Positions 1-9,887 of a DNA stretch of 64,000 nt are shown here, one piece after another. Source of the DNA: Paenibacillus chibensis (GTDB lineage Bacteria > Bacillota > Bacilli > Paenibacillales > Paenibacillaceae); the NCBI RefSeq assembly GCF_004001045.1, contig NZ_BIMK01000030.1, positions 1 through 64,000 of the forward strand, read 5' to 3'. The translations under genes were made by a program, and so were the position numbers. Below the pieces are notes generated by a model. That model was not told the DNA's origin. It searched no databases and worked only from the letters and a program-made list of their open reading frames with translations. Each line of letters starts with the position of its first letter. Position 1 is the stretch's first letter.

Positions 1-44
1 ACATGCGGGTCGGCCTTTTTTATTGCTCCTTTTGGCGACATCAT

Positions 45-2048
45 TTATTTTTCCATTTTGAAACGGTCGATCATGGTCTGCATGTCTGTCGCCATTCGTG
101 CGAGCCCTGCAGCGGAAGACGTGATCTCCTCCATCGATGCCAGCTGCTCTTGACTGGCGGCGTTCACGCGTTCAAAGGAATCGACCGTCTGACGGGAAAT
201 GCCGGCAACCTCGTGGATCGCCGCGGAGATTTCCTGGCTGCTCGCCGACATCTGCTCGGTTACCGCGGAAATGTCCTGAACCTGATCGGAGATCTGCTTC
301 GCGGACTGCTCAATGTTCACGAAGGCTTCGAGCGCTTCGGCGGTCACGCCGAGCCCTTGATTCACATCGGCTTGGACTTTGTTTTTCATGACGTCGAATG
401 CACTACCGATGAGCTCCGTCATTTGCACGATCGTTTGCTGAATGTCGGCGGCCGTAATGTTCGATTGGTCCGCCAGCTTGCGGACCTCATCCGCCACCAC
501 GGCGAAGCCCCGCCCATGCTCGCCTGCGCGCGCCGCTTCAATGGCGGCGTTCAGCGAGAGCAGATTCGTCTGCTTGGAGATTTCCGCAATGGCCGTGCTC
601 ATGGCGGCGATATTCGCACTGTGATCATGAAGCTGCTCCATCAGCTCGGCCGATTCCATCGTGGAATGCAGGATGGTGTCCATCTGTTCGCTGACTTGGC
701 GGATTTTCCGGCTTCCTGCATGTACATCCTCTTCGGTACGGCCGGATGAATCCACGATCATGCCGGCGGATTCGGCGATTTTCTGGATACCGCGGGTCAT
801 TTCCTCAATGGTGCGGGCGGTTTCCTCTGTCGCCAGGGCCTGAATTTGGGCCCCTTCAGAGGATTCCGATACAAGATTGGATACGAGCTCTACCGATTGG
901 GCATTCATCTCCGTGCTTGCATTCAGCTCCTCGCTGGAGGCGGCCAGCTGGCCGGACGTGTCGCCCATCTCGATAACCATGCGCCGCAAGGAGGCGACCA
1001 TGCCGTTATAATTGCCGGCCAGCGTTCCGATCTCATCCTTGCGCTTTGTTAGCACTTGTTCGTCCAGATGACCTTCGCTGACGCGAATGGCTGAACGGTT
1101 CAGCTGCTCTATCGGGCGGGTTATACCGCGGATAATAAAGAACAGGAGCACCAAGACGATGGCGACCGAAATCACGAGGACGATGACGGATGTATAAAAA
1201 ATAGGCGCGACGGCTTTATCGTATTCGCTGTCGGGAAGTACGCCCACGATCTTGAACGCGGTGCTGCTGTTCGTGGTGTAATATGCATGCTGAAGCACGT
1301 TCGTATCGGTATTGACGTATTCCAGGAAACCTTCGCGCTGGCGGCTCATGACCTCCAGCTGCGCGCCCTTGGATTGTTCTCCGGTTTGAAGAAGAGGATG
1401 CGACATCATGATGTTGTTGCGATCCATTAGATATAAATAGCCTTTGTTGCCGAGATGAATGTTTTTGACGATTTTGTCCAACTCTGCGATGCTGAGACTG
1501 AGATTGACGACGCCAAGGCGGTCAGGCAGGGTTTTGGAAATCGTCAGTACATATTTATGGGTACTGAACGAGACGGAGGGATCCGCAACCATCGCCTGGC
1601 TCGGGTATTTTTTGGCCAGGGTGTACCATGCGCGGGTTCGCGGATCAAACTCCTCCTGACCGGGATCCGGCGATTTCATCCAGGCGCCGTTGTCATTGCC
1701 GATGGATACCACTTCGATTTCCGGGTGCTGGGCCTTATAATCATTAATCAGCTTGCGTGCCTTTACGGAATGCTGATCGATATCTTCCGACGTGATCTGA
1801 TTGGCTAGCTGGTTCACGTTGGAGACTTCCATTTGAACCATCGTGTCGATCAGCTTGTTCAGCAGCGTGACGCTCGACTGGGTCGTATCCTCCATTTTAT
1901 CCTGCAGCTGGCTTTTCGCGCTGTTCGTGGCAAACAAGGCGATGACGATGTTGGGTATGATGACCATGAGACAGATGATGAGCATGAGCCTGCTTCGGAG
2001 TCTTTTGATCATGAATTTCTGCCAGACTCCCTTACGCTGATCTTTCAA
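45..2048 (-). CDS. Methyl-accepting chemotaxis protein with Cache sensor
   Basis: A 667-residue membrane chemoreceptor that would signal to CheA/CheW. A first membrane segment lies at about residues 20-42, followed by an extracellular dCache-like domain to about 285 (it contains the FDPRTRAWY motif of these sensors), a second membrane segment at about 285-310, a HAMP domain, and a cytoplasmic coiled-coil signalling domain with the conserved [16 protein letters not shown] hairpin tip. The start is a TTG preceded by GGGGG at a good distance. It is transcribed alone. The first 44 bases of the window, downstream of its stop, hold no gene I can support. The ligand cannot be told from sequence. Confidence 0.95.
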   Translation of the reverse strand: MKDQRKGVWQKFMIKRLRSRLMLIICLMVIIPNIVIALFATNSAKSQLQDKMEDTTQSSVTLLNKLIDTMVQMEVSNVNQLANQITSEDIDQHSVKARKLINDYKAQHPEIEVVSIGNDNGAWMKSPDPGQEEFDPRTRAWYTLAKKYPSQAMVADPSVSFSTHKYVLTISKTLPDRLGVVNLSLSIAELDKIVKNIHLGNKGYLYLMDRNNIMMSHPLLQTGEQSKGAQLEVMSRQREGFLEYVNTDTNVLQHAYYTTNSSTAFKIVGVLPDSEYDKAVAPIFYTSVIVLVISVAIVLVLLFFIIRGITRPIEQLNRSAIRVSEGHLDEQVLTKRKDEIGTLAGNYNGMVASLRRMVIEMGDTSGQLAASSEELNASTEMNAQSVELVSNLVSESSEGAQIQALATEETARTIEEMTRGIQKIAESAGMIVDSSGRTEEDVHAGSRKIRQVSEQMDTILHSTMESAELMEQLHDHSANIAAMSTAIAEISKQTNLLSLNAAIEAARAGEHGRGFAVVADEVRKLADQSNITAADIQQTIVQMTELIGSAFDVMKNKVQADVNQGLGVTAEALEAFVNIEQSAKQISDQVQDISAVTEQMSASSQEISAAIHEVAGISRQTVDSFERVNAASQEQLASMEEITSSAAGLARMATDMQTMIDRFKMEK

Positions 2049-2077
2049 AAAAATTCCCCCAGATGTTTTTTATATGT

Positions 2078-2121
2078 ATAGTGATTCTCCATTTGCCTGA
2101 AATTGGAGAAACCTCTACTAT
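2078..2121 (-). other. Hairpin in the leader of the chemoreceptor gene
   Basis: On the minus strand, ATAGT and TTCTCCA pair with TGGAGAA and ACTAT across a short loop, with small internal bulges. It lies 30-75 bases upstream of the TTG start, so it would sit in the 5' untranslated region. Its role is unknown. Confidence 0.4.
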
Positions 2122-2123
2122 AT

Positions 2124-2130
2124 TTCGACA
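2124..2130 (-). promoter_or_regulatory. Possible Spo0A box upstream of the chemoreceptor
   Basis: The minus strand reads TTTTGTCGAAA, containing the 7-base Spo0A consensus TGTCGAA. A 7-mer is expected several times by chance in 64 kb, so this is only suggestive. Confidence 0.25.
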
Positions 2131-2169
2131 AAATGAGTCATTTTTTTCATAGCCTTTATCTAAATATTC

Positions 2170-2206
2170 AAAAAAAAAAGAGCCCGGGGGGCTCGGACTC
2201 TTTTTG
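2170..2206 (-). terminator. Intrinsic terminator of the first SDR gene
   Basis: On the minus strand, AAAGAGTCCG pairs with CGGGCTCTTT (one mismatch) and is followed by a run of about ten T. It begins about 18 bases past the SDR stop codon. Confidence 0.8.
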
Positions 2207-2224
2207 GAGGAGATGCGCTGATGT

Positions 2225-3016
2225 TCAGCCCCTAAGCAATGATTCCGCCCCATCCACGTATATTTCGGTGCCCGTGACATGGGAGGATTCATCGGATGCC
2301 AGGAAAAGAACCAGGTTGGCAACCTGCTCAGGCTCGCCTGGTTTGTGCTCCAGAGGATGGCTTCCTTCCGGAAATTCCATGGGAATCTGGACCTTTTTCA
2401 GATCGTCGGAAGGATAGGTGCTATCGTCGATGTTCGTGTCGATCGCTCCGGGACAAACGGCATTCACCCTGATTTTGTAACGGGCAAGCTCCAGGGCCGC
2501 CATTTTCATGAATGCGACTTGTCCGGCCTTCGTCGACGAGTACGCCGAAAAGCCGATGCCGGAAAACACGCGGTTACCGTTGATGGAGCTGGTGATAATG
2601 ACGCTGCCGCCTTTCTCCTTGAGCAGGGGAATCGCATATTTCACCGTCGCGAAGGTTCCGCGGAGATTGGTATGGATGGTCTGATCCCATTCCTCGATCT
2701 CCATCGTCTCAATGGGAGCCGTCGTGCCGTTGATGCCCGCATTGGCGAAGACGACATCGATCCGGGGCTCGAGCTCGGCGATGCGGTCAAATGCTTGCTT
2801 CACGTTCTCCGGCTTGGAGATGTCGCATGCGATGACCACCGCTTCGCCGCCCGCTGCCTTAATCCGCTCCTTGGTTTTCTCCGCGTGCTCCGGCGTCCGG
2901 TCGAGCATGTACACTTTGGCTCCATGCTCCGCGAAGCGGATGGCTGTCGCCTCACCAATCCCCGAGCCGCCTCCGGTGACGACGGCTATTTTTCCGGAAA
3001 GTCGTTGTTCTGCCAT
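2225..3016 (-). CDS. Short-chain dehydrogenase/reductase (SDR)
   Basis: A 263-residue classical SDR oxidoreductase using NAD(P)H. The nucleotide-binding TGGGSGIG motif is at about 14-21, the NAG motif at 92-94, and the catalytic Ser-Tyr-Lys set at about S143, Y159 and K163. The C-terminal DESSHVTGTEIYVDGA segment is typical of the glucose-1-dehydrogenase-like branch, but substrate cannot be assigned. The ATG start has a near-perfect AAGGAGGT site seven bases upstream. It is a single-gene unit with its own terminator. Confidence 0.93.
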   Translation of the reverse strand: MAEQRLSGKIAVVTGGGSGIGEATAIRFAEHGAKVYMLDRTPEHAEKTKERIKAAGGEAVVIACDISKPENVKQAFDRIAELEPRIDVVFANAGINGTTAPIETMEIEEWDQTIHTNLRGTFATVKYAIPLLKEKGGSVIITSSINGNRVFSGIGFSAYSSTKAGQVAFMKMAALELARYKIRVNAVCPGAIDTNIDDSTYPSDDLKKVQIPMEFPEGSHPLEHKPGEPEQVANLVLFLASDESSHVTGTEIYVDGAESLLRG

Positions 3017-3132
3017 GGTAGATAACCTCCTTGGATGTCTTATACATATCAGTAGTTAAGTACCCTTATGGCATGAACTGAATCAAGACTCAATGACGGA
3101 GCAAGATGGTAGAGCCTGCGCCCTCCAAAGGA

Positions 3133-4323
3133 TCAGGCGTTCTTTTGCTCCTGCCGCCACTCGGTAACGGCGCGATCGAGCCGTTTCATCGCCTCGACAA
3201 CCGTGGCTTTGGAACACGCAATATTCATGCGCATAAAGCCTTCCCCGCCTTGCCCGAAAGCCGCTCCCTGATTGAAGGCAAGCTTGGCCCGGCTCAGCAG
3301 GAATGCCGCCGTTTCGTCCGGTGTCATGCCAAGCGCGCGGAAATCCAGCCACAGCAGGTAAGTGGCTTCCGGCCGCTGGGCTTTGATTTCAGGAATGCGC
3401 TCCTGCAGATAATCCAGGACGTAGTCGATATTGTGCTGCATATAGACAAGCGCTTCATCCAGCCACTCGGCTCCGCCCGTGTAGGCTGCTTCCGCGGCCG
3501 TGCTTCCAAGCGCGCTGATGGAACCTACATGGTACAGCTGGAGCGCTTTTTTGAACGTGTCGCGGATGTCCGGATCGGGAATAATGATATTGGACGTGTT
3601 CAGTCCGGCGATGTTGAAGGTTTTGCTTGGCGAGGTGCAGATGATCGAACGGCTGCGGGCCTGCTCCGATATGTTGGCAAGCGGTGTATGCTTCTGCTCC
3701 TCGTAAACGAGATCGGCATGGATTTCGTCGGACACGATCAGTACATGATGCTCGATGCACAGCTGCGTCAACGCTTCAAGCTCTAAGGCGCTCCATACCC
3801 GGCCCACCGGATTGTGCGGACTGCACAGAATGAGCATTTTGACTTGATCGCGGCTGAAGATCTGCTCCAGCGCTTCAAGATCCATGGCGTATTGTCCGTT
3901 CTCCTGCTTAAGCGGATTCAGGACAAGCTCACGTCCGTGATTCTGGACGACGCTGTGGAACGGTGGGTAGACCGGCGGCTGAATGACGATCTTGTCTCCC
4001 GGCTCGGTGAACGCCTGAACGGCGAAGCTGAGCGCAGGAACGACGCCCGGGCAGAATACGAGCCAATCCGTTTCGATCTCCCACTGGTGGCGCTGCTTCA
4101 TCCAGTTTACGATCGACTGCTTGTAGGCGTCCGTTTGCATGGTATAGCCAAAAACCCCGTGCTCGACGCGCTTTTGCATGGCTTCGATAACCGATGGGGG
4201 GGATTCAAAATCCATGTCGGCCACCCACATGGGCAGGGCATCGGCTGTACCGAAGATTGTGTTCATTCCGTCCCATTTTTCAGAGCCCGTGAGGTTTCTT
4301 GTAATCTGTTTGTCAAAATTCAA
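3133..4323 (-). CDS. MalY/PatB-family PLP-dependent C-S lyase/aminotransferase
   Basis: A 396-residue fold-type I PLP enzyme of the MalY/PatB family. These proteins usually cleave cystathionine or other cysteine S-conjugates (beta-elimination), and MalY also has a regulatory role in enteric bacteria. Visible motifs are SPHNPVGRVW (about 168-177), SDEIHADL with D199 contacting the cofactor, and SPSKTFNIAG carrying the probable PLP lysine K234. Length is normal for the family. The start is TTG with AAGGAGGG ten bases upstream. No clear terminator follows. It may act in methionine metabolism or S-conjugate breakdown, but nothing nearby settles this. Confidence 0.9.
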   Translation of the reverse strand: MNFDKQITRNLTGSEKWDGMNTIFGTADALPMWVADMDFESPPSVIEAMQKRVEHGVFGYTMQTDAYKQSIVNWMKQRHQWEIETDWLVFCPGVVPALSFAVQAFTEPGDKIVIQPPVYPPFHSVVQNHGRELVLNPLKQENGQYAMDLEALEQIFSRDQVKMLILCSPHNPVGRVWSALELEALTQLCIEHHVLIVSDEIHADLVYEEQKHTPLANISEQARSRSIICTSPSKTFNIAGLNTSNIIIPDPDIRDTFKKALQLYHVGSISALGSTAAEAAYTGGAEWLDEALVYMQHNIDYVLDYLQERIPEIKAQRPEATYLLWLDFRALGMTPDETAAFLLSRAKLAFNQGAAFGQGGEGFMRMNIACSKATVVEAMKRLDRAVTEWRQEQKNA

Positions 4324-4465
4324 AGTTGTGACCCTCCTTAAGGCGAGTTGATATGATTTCTTTTATGAATATATCATACCAGGAGCGGAACTTGGAGAAA
4401 GAGCTTGCACAAAGTAAAATAGAATGTAAGACAAAAGCCGGGCAGGCAAAAAGGAGGAAGGGCCG

Positions 4466-5100
4466 ATGCAGCTGATCGCCATGCTGACCATGCTGGTGGA
4501 CCACCTGGGCATGGTTTGGTTTGAAGGACAAACGTGGCTGCGCGTGATCGGCAGGATCGCTTTTCCGATTTATGCGTACGCTTTGGTTCAGGGGCATATA
4601 TATATACAAGATCGAGAACGATGTATCTGACAAGACTGTTTGCGCTTGCGCTGCTGTCACAAATCCCGTATCAGCTGGCTTTGAATCCGCATGGCCTGAA
4701 CGTGATCGCAACCTTGCTTATGGCTGCCATGGTCATGCAGCTTATGGATCAGACGCCGTCTTTATGGGTCAAAGGAAGCATGGTTATCGGAGCCGCGGCA
4801 ATCATGCAGATTTTTCCCTTTGACTATGGCGCTTACGGATTGTTTATGGTGCTGATCTTCCGCTGGTTCCGAGGCGAGCGGCTGGTTGCTGCCCATCTGG
4901 CGCTCAATTTGCTGTATCTGCTGGCCTATGGACCTGGCGGGCTGGTACAGATGCTCAGCATCGCTCCAACATTGTTGATCGTTTATGGTCCGAACCTCTG
5001 GAAGCGGCTGGAGCAAATCCGGGTACGAAAATGGCTGTGGCGTTCATTTTATCCGGTGCATCTGGCCGCCTTGGCCGTATTAAAATGGGCGGAGCTGTAA
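4466..5100 (+). pseudogene. TraX-family membrane protein, frameshifted in a TA repeat
   Basis: ATG at 4466 with AAGGAGGA upstream opens a reading frame (MQLIAMLTMLVDHLGMVWF...) typical of TraX-family integral membrane proteins, but it stops at about 4627. The rest of the family-like sequence (MYLTRLFALALLSQIPYQ onward) continues in another frame to the stop at 5100. The switch falls at the run of alternating AT at 4596-4606. Removing one TA unit restores a single frame of about 210 residues, a normal size for the family. So the copy has one TA too many, unless this is a sequencing error or a phase-variable repeat. TraX was first known as an F-pilin acetylase; chromosomal Bacillota homologues have unknown roles. 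Confidence 0.8.
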
Positions 5101-5109
5101 GGTCATTGT

Positions 5110-5508
5110 TCAGCTCTTCGATTTGAGGCGCAGAGGGAATATGCCTTCGATTTTATTCAAAGGGAACAAAATGCGTGAAGGGAATTTCCCTTTGGATTCG
5201 ACCTCGACAAAATCGCTTCCGATCTGGACCAGCCGTATGCTGGAAAATGCAGAGCCGGTGCTGAAGGTGGTGCGCAGGCCGACGCGGACCGAGCGGGGAG
5301 CTGGCTTGATATCGAATACCCGGATCGTCTGAAGACTTAAAGGGACGAACAGCTCTCCTTGCACCTGTATGAAATTGCATTTGAATACACGCTGCAGTCT
5401 TCCGGGTTCGAGTCCGAGGCCGGCGCCGTTGATTTCGACCAGGTGGCCTGTCAGCTGGGCCAGACGCTGCTGCAGCGTAATGTGATTCCTGAGCTTCAGT
5501 ATAGACAT
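5110..5508 (-). CDS. Hypothetical basic protein, 132 aa
   Basis: A basic 132-residue protein with no signal peptide or membrane segment. It starts at an ATG with GGAGGG seven bases upstream, and its stop lies ten bases from the end of the TraX-like gene (convergent). Phrases such as GHLVEINGAGLGLEP and GSDFVEVESKGKFPSRILFP suggest a small beta-rich domain; a PilZ-like fold is possible but the diagnostic RxxxR and D/NxSxxG motifs are not clear. I do not recognise the family. Confidence 0.65.
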   Translation of the reverse strand: MSILKLRNHITLQQRLAQLTGHLVEINGAGLGLEPGRLQRVFKCNFIQVQGELFVPLSLQTIRVFDIKPAPRSVRVGLRTTFSTGSAFSSIRLVQIGSDFVEVESKGKFPSRILFPLNKIEGIFPLRLKSKS

Positions 5509-5642
5509 GGAGCATCCCTCCGCTATGCATGGTTTGCTCTATTGTATGAGAAGGAATTTGGGCTGGTGCGGGGATTATGAATGTTAACGTATTTTTACGT
5601 GTACAGGGGCAAGACCCCTAGCTTCACAGAAAGGAGTAAGAC

Positions 5643-6992
5643 GTGAGAAGCGAACCGGCAAGAGCCTGGGCCCTGGAGGGGCCGAGCATTCAAATCGATC
5701 CTTTGTTTCCTTATTATCTTAACCGTTCCGCAGACAGCATTGCTGAAGAAATACAGCTCGCGGGCTACGAAACCGTTCATTACTTCGTGGTGAATGAAAA
5801 CCAAATCAATGCCGGACTGATCGACGCCTTTCATCGCAGAGACATTGCGGTCTGGGCACTGGTGCTCGGGAACGGGACGTTTTCAACCTCGCATTTACCG
5901 CCGGAATGGGCATCCTGGAAAATGGGACTCATCAAGGAACTGAATGATGGTTTTGAACGGTTTTCCCCATTTTCCGCGGAGTACGTCCAGTGGAAAAAGC
6001 AGGCTGTATCCAGGATGCTCCGCGAGTATCCGTTTGACGGCATCGAGATTGCCGAGCCTTATTTTCCCGAATGGGATGGCATCCGCCGCGGCGTATACGG
6101 GGATATTGGACCGGCGGCGCAGCAGGCATTTCATGAAAAGCACGGACTGTCCGTCCCTGAATTCGTGAACCGGTTTGCAGCCAATTATTATAAAAAAACG
6201 CCGGATACATACGCTAAATGGATTGATTTTCGCGTGGAGGCCGTGAATACGCTCATCGATGAAGTGATTAACGGCAGCGGCGGCGCGCGCGAGACCCGGC
6301 CGGACATTCTGGTCGCGACCTGGTCGCTCGCCGTGGACGGCGGGTCGGTGTCGACGCTGCGGCTGAAGGAATGGCAGGGGCTGGACGCGATCTCCATGAT
6401 CGGCAAGGTCAAGCCGGATCTGCATGTGCTGCAGACGCATTGGCCGGACTGGATGAAGCGCAATCTCAAAGCGGATTACGCCAGCGGCTACGAGAGCTTT
6501 GCGGCACCGATCCGGGCCGCTTATCCCGACCTTCCGCTCGGCATCCAAGCGGATATCGGCTCAAGGGCGAACATGGTCAAGGATCGCTCATGGCTGAACC
6601 GTTTCCAGAACACGGTATATGACTTGGGTTATCATTCCTGGACGGCATATGAATACCATTTGGGCGGATACATGTACGATGATCCCCCCATACCGCTATC
6701 TGCCCGGATTCAAGGGGAGAACGAGGTGGTCATCTCCTTTAACAAGCGGGTCGATCAAGGTTCCAGAGGGAGGATTCTTCCGGAAAGCGTGGATAACCGG
6801 GATCAGGAAGCGATGGAGCCCGAGGAAAGCTCGGTGGACGGTAACCGGCTGCGTCTTCGGTTTCAGAGGCTGCCGGAAAAGAGGCCGTTTGAGGTGGAAC
6901 TGCTGCAGGTGAAGGATGTACCGGCTTTATGGCATGTAAAAGGGAAAAGGACGAATGAAATACCCGCCGGAACCTGGATCAGCGTAGAGTGA
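5643..6992 (+). CDS. Putative TIM-barrel protein, glycoside-hydrolase-like
   Basis: A 449-residue cytoplasmic protein from a GTG start with AAAGGAG seven bases upstream. The pattern of segments (GYETVHYFVV, DIAVWALVLGNG, FDGIEIAEPYFPEWDG, DILVATWSLAV, DLPLGIQADIGS) looks like successive barrel strands of a glycoside-hydrolase-like (beta/alpha)8 domain, followed from about 350 by a small beta domain. The acidic EIAEPYFPEWD stretch would be at a strand end, where catalytic residues lie in such barrels. No signal peptide is visible, so any substrate would be intracellular. I cannot name the family. It is a single gene ending in a strong shared terminator. Confidence 0.7.
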   Translation: MRSEPARAWALEGPSIQIDPLFPYYLNRSADSIAEEIQLAGYETVHYFVVNENQINAGLIDAFHRRDIAVWALVLGNGTFSTSHLPPEWASWKMGLIKELNDGFERFSPFSAEYVQWKKQAVSRMLREYPFDGIEIAEPYFPEWDGIRRGVYGDIGPAAQQAFHEKHGLSVPEFVNRFAANYYKKTPDTYAKWIDFRVEAVNTLIDEVINGSGGARETRPDILVATWSLAVDGGSVSTLRLKEWQGLDAISMIGKVKPDLHVLQTHWPDWMKRNLKADYASGYESFAAPIRAAYPDLPLGIQADIGSRANMVKDRSWLNRFQNTVYDLGYHSWTAYEYHLGGYMYDDPPIPLSARIQGENEVVISFNKRVDQGSRGRILPESVDNRDQEAMEPEESSVDGNRLRLRFQRLPEKRPFEVELLQVKDVPALWHVKGKRTNEIPAGTWISVE

Positions 6993-7034
6993 GCTTGGTA
7001 CAAACTCCGCAGCAGCACCGACTGCAAGACATTG

Positions 7035-7090
7035 AAAAAGCGTCCGGAGCTCAGCCAGCCTGGAAAGGCCATGAGCCGGACGCTTTTTTG
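7035..7090. terminator. Long bidirectional intrinsic terminator
   Basis: AAAAGCGTCCGG at 7036-7047 pairs with CCGGACGCTTTTTT at 7076-7089, with further pairing of CTCA and TGAG inside. It lies between two convergent genes and has A-tract and T-tract flanks, so it can serve both. Confidence 0.9.
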
Positions 7091-7092
7091 GG

Positions 7093-7836
7093 TTATTGCG
7101 CGGTATATCCGCCATCGACCATCAGGCTGCTGCCCACCACGAAGGAGGCATCTTCGCTTGCCAGGAACAGGACGGCCTTGGCGACCTCTTCGGCGCTTCC
7201 GAGCCGTCCGATCGGGTGCAGATCGACGAGCTTCTGCTTCGCTTCCGGCGGCAGCACCTTGAGCAGCGGCGTATCGATGTATCCCGGGCAAACGGCATTG
7301 ACGCGAATGCCGCGGCTGGCATACTGGATGCCCAGCGTTTGGGTAAGCATGACGACGCCGCCTTTGGATGAGCCGTATGCCGTAACGCCGGCCTTCGCGG
7401 CATGTCCGTGAATGGAGGCGGTGTTGATAACCGCGCCGCCCGTGCCTTGTTTGAGCATTTGAATGATGGCATATTTATCGGACAAAAATACGCCCGTCAG
7501 ATTCACGTCCAGCGTACGCTGCCACTTTTCGAGCGAGAGCGAATCCGCCGGTTCGTCGTTGGCGACGCCCGCATTGGCGAACATAATATCGAGCTGGCCG
7601 AACGTATGCACCGTGCGCTCAATCAGCGCCTCGATATCCTTTTCCTCCGTGACGTCCACTTTGACGTAGATCGCGCGGTGGCCGTCATCCTGCAGCCGGT
7701 CCGCAACCTCCTGTCCCGCTTCGGAAAAATCGGCTATGACCACGTTGGCGCCTTCCTCTGCGAATAAACGCGCCGTCGCCTGGCCGATCCCGCTGGCTCC
7801 ACCGGTAATGATGGCTGTCTTGCCGGATAATTTCAT
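7093..7836 (-). CDS. Short-chain dehydrogenase/reductase (SDR)
   Basis: A 247-residue classical SDR. It shows TGGASGIG at 11-18, the NAG motif at 88-90 and the catalytic residues S141, Y154 and K158, with a C-terminal SLMVDGGYTAQ end usual in the family. The start at 7836 is chosen because AAAGGAG lies eight bases upstream; an upstream in-frame ATG at 7899 has no such site. It is a different sequence from the SDR at 2225-3016, so not a recent duplicate. Substrate is unknown. Confidence 0.93.
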   Translation of the reverse strand: MKLSGKTAIITGGASGIGQATARLFAEEGANVVIADFSEAGQEVADRLQDDGHRAIYVKVDVTEEKDIEALIERTVHTFGQLDIMFANAGVANDEPADSLSLEKWQRTLDVNLTGVFLSDKYAIIQMLKQGTGGAVINTASIHGHAAKAGVTAYGSSKGGVVMLTQTLGIQYASRGIRVNAVCPGYIDTPLLKVLPPEAKQKLVDLHPIGRLGSAEEVAKAVLFLASEDASFVVGSSLMVDGGYTAQ

Positions 7837-8099
7837 GGTCAACACTCCTTTTGGGTAGCAGTGAATAATATCGGGAGGCATCCAATCAGAGCTAAGCATG
7901 TTTCCCGAAAATGCATCGTTTATATATTACCCATTTTTCTAAAAATATCCTGATCGGCACCGCAAGTTGCATGTAAGAATGAAGCTGTGCTATATTTATA
8001 TTGTTCAAAATATAATTTTATAAAATCAAAAAAAGAATCCAGGGAATTAAAATAAAAGGCTGCTGGCATATCCACTGGCCCTAAATGGAGGATCAAACA

Positions 8100-8645
8100 A
8101 TGAGCGTATACGAATTCAAGGCAAGAAATATTCGCGGTCAAGAAAAAGCATTGTCTGAATATGAAGGCAAAGTGCTCCTGATAGCAAACACGGCGAGCGA
8201 ATGCGGCTTTACCGCCCAGTATTCCGATTTGCAGAAGCTGCATGAAAAATATCAGGATCGCGGACTCGTCATCCTCGGATTCCCTTCCAACCAGTTCGGA
8301 GGGCAGGAGCCCGGCAGCAATGAGGAAGTCAACACGTTCTGCCAAATCAATTACGGCGTGACCTTCCCGCTGTTCGAAAAAGTCGATGTTCGCGGCGCGG
8401 ACAAGCATCCCCTTTTCGCTTATCTCAGCGAGGAAGCGCCATTCCGCGGCTTTGACTTGAACGATTCGGAAGCCAAAATGCTGTCGATGTACATTCAGAA
8501 GGAGCAGCCGGAGCTGCTCGAAGGAAACGATATCAAATGGAATTTCACCAAATTCCTGGTTGACCGCAGCGGCAGCGTAGTGGATCGCTTCGAATCTCCC
8601 GTAAGTCCGCTCGACCTGGAGAACGCAATTGAAGCGCTGCTGTAA
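8100..8645 (+). CDS. Thiol glutathione peroxidase family protein (BsaA-like)
   Basis: A 181-residue peroxidase of the glutathione peroxidase family, which reduces hydroperoxides; bacterial cysteine forms usually take electrons from thioredoxin. The active-site segment TASECGFT places the catalytic cysteine at C35, GGQEPG the glutamine at Q69, and KWNFTKFLVD the Trp-Asn pair. The start at 8100 follows GGAGG by eight bases. It is a single-gene unit ended by a terminator. An AT-rich 260-base stretch upstream separates it from the divergent SDR. Confidence 0.95.
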   Translation: MSVYEFKARNIRGQEKALSEYEGKVLLIANTASECGFTAQYSDLQKLHEKYQDRGLVILGFPSNQFGGQEPGSNEEVNTFCQINYGVTFPLFEKVDVRGADKHPLFAYLSEEAPFRGFDLNDSEAKMLSMYIQKEQPELLEGNDIKWNFTKFLVDRSGSVVDRFESPVSPLDLENAIEALL

Positions 8646-8660
8646 TCCCATATGAAAACT

Positions 8661-8701
8661 GAAACACCTTGAGCCTGCTTGTTGGCTTCGGGTGTTTTTT
8701 A
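8661..8701 (+). terminator. Intrinsic terminator of the peroxidase gene
   Basis: AAACACC pairs with GGTGTTT, with inner GAGCC/GGCTT pairing, and is followed by a T-rich tract. It starts 16 bases after the stop codon. Confidence 0.8.
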
Positions 8702-8742
8702 TTTTTTTCGGCAGGAAAGACGATGTTCAATGAATCTGGTTA

Positions 8743-8772
8743 TTGTCTTTTGCCCGCAGGTGAGGTTACAAT
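8743..8772 (+). promoter_or_regulatory. Probable sigma-A promoter of the LacI regulator
   Basis: TTGTCT at 8743-8748 and TACAAT at 8767-8772 are separated by 18 bases. The LacI-type operator begins four bases after the -10 box. Confidence 0.6.
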
Positions 8773-8775
8773 TGG

Positions 8776-8795
8776 AAAATAAACGCGGTTTCACA
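8776..8795 (+). promoter_or_regulatory. LacI-family operator, copy 1
   Basis: AAAATAAACGCGGTTTCACA matches the site at 9917-9936 in 18 of 20 positions. Its core AAACGCGGTTT is a near-palindrome of the kind LacI proteins bind. It lies 15 bases before the regulator's start codon, so autoregulation is likely. Confidence 0.65.
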
Positions 8796-8810
8796 AGAAG
8801 AGGAGATTCC

Positions 8811-9857
8811 ATGCGCAGCGAAGACATTGCCAAACTGGCGGGGGTGTCCCGCAGCACCGTTTCCCGCGTCATCAACAACTATGCCAACGTCCCGGAGAAG
8901 ACGCGCGCCAAGGTGATGAAGGTCATCGAGGAGAACCATTACGAGCCCAACACCTCCGCGCGGGTTCTTGCCGGCAAAGGCATGAACACCATCGGTCTTT
9001 TCGTGGTCAGCACCGCGGAACAGCATAATCCGAACCGCATTTACCAGAACAGCTATTTCGCCCCTTTCGTAGAAACCATCGTGGATACGTTGAACCGTCT
9101 CGGCTACTACGTGCTGATCCATACGGTTTATTCGGAGGATGATTTTCTCAAGGTCAAGCAGGCATTTCTGCAAAAGAGAATCGACGGGGGCATCATTGTC
9201 GGCACAGAGAAAAACGACGGTATGGTTCGTGCCATCGCGAAGCTGAAGCTCCCGTTCGTACTGATCGATTACGATATCGCGGAGCTGCTGGAGCACCGGC
9301 TCGACAAAGAATATGCCGCTGTCGTCAATTCGAAGGATTACGAAGGGGCAGCCATGGCCGTCCGGTATTTGATTGAACATGGCCATGAGCGGATCGGATT
9401 TGTCAGCGGAAGGTTGAATACGCTGTCGGGACGGGAACGCCGTCAGGCATTTGTGGACACCATGCAGGAGCATGGGCTGAAGGTGCCCGAGGAATGGATC
9501 GTCAACGGGCTGTTTATCCGGCAAAAGGCATATGCGGAAGTGAAACGGATGCTTCAAAACGATCGTCCCACGGCTATTTTCGCGGCCAACGACGAAATGG
9601 CGCTGGGAGCGATGGATGCCTGCAGGGAGCTGGGGCTTCGGATTCCCGGCGATATTTCCATCATCGGCTTCGATGATATCCCGATCGCTTCCCAGCTGTC
9701 ACCCGCGCTCACCACGGTCCGGCTGCCCATTTACGAGATGTCGCAGGCAGCGGCGCAGCATGTTGTGGAGATGTGCGAGCAGGGCAGCGGCTCCTTCAGT
9801 ACGATGAGCTTTCCAACCCGGCTGATGGTGCGGGAAACCTGTAAAAGTTTGAAATGA
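8811..9857 (+). CDS. LacI-family transcriptional regulator of cellobiose phosphorylase
   Basis: A 348-residue repressor. The N-terminal helix-turn-helix ([19 protein letters not shown]) and hinge ([13 protein letters not shown]) are followed by a periplasmic-binding-protein-like sugar sensor with typical [14 protein letters not shown] and [20 protein letters not shown] motifs. The start at 8811 has AGGAG eight bases upstream. The next gene is a cellobiose phosphorylase, and both genes carry almost the same operator, so the inducer is probably cellobiose or a derivative (inference). Confidence 0.93.
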   Translation: MRSEDIAKLAGVSRSTVSRVINNYANVPEKTRAKVMKVIEENHYEPNTSARVLAGKGMNTIGLFVVSTAEQHNPNRIYQNSYFAPFVETIVDTLNRLGYYVLIHTVYSEDDFLKVKQAFLQKRIDGGIIVGTEKNDGMVRAIAKLKLPFVLIDYDIAELLEHRLDKEYAAVVNSKDYEGAAMAVRYLIEHGHERIGFVSGRLNTLSGRERRQAFVDTMQEHGLKVPEEWIVNGLFIRQKAYAEVKRMLQNDRPTAIFAANDEMALGAMDACRELGLRIPGDISIIGFDDIPIASQLSPALTTVRLPIYEMSQAAAQHVVEMCEQGSGSFSTMSFPTRLMVRETCKSLK

Positions 9858-9887
9858 AATGAGTGAATGAAGGCAGCTTTCAGAGAT

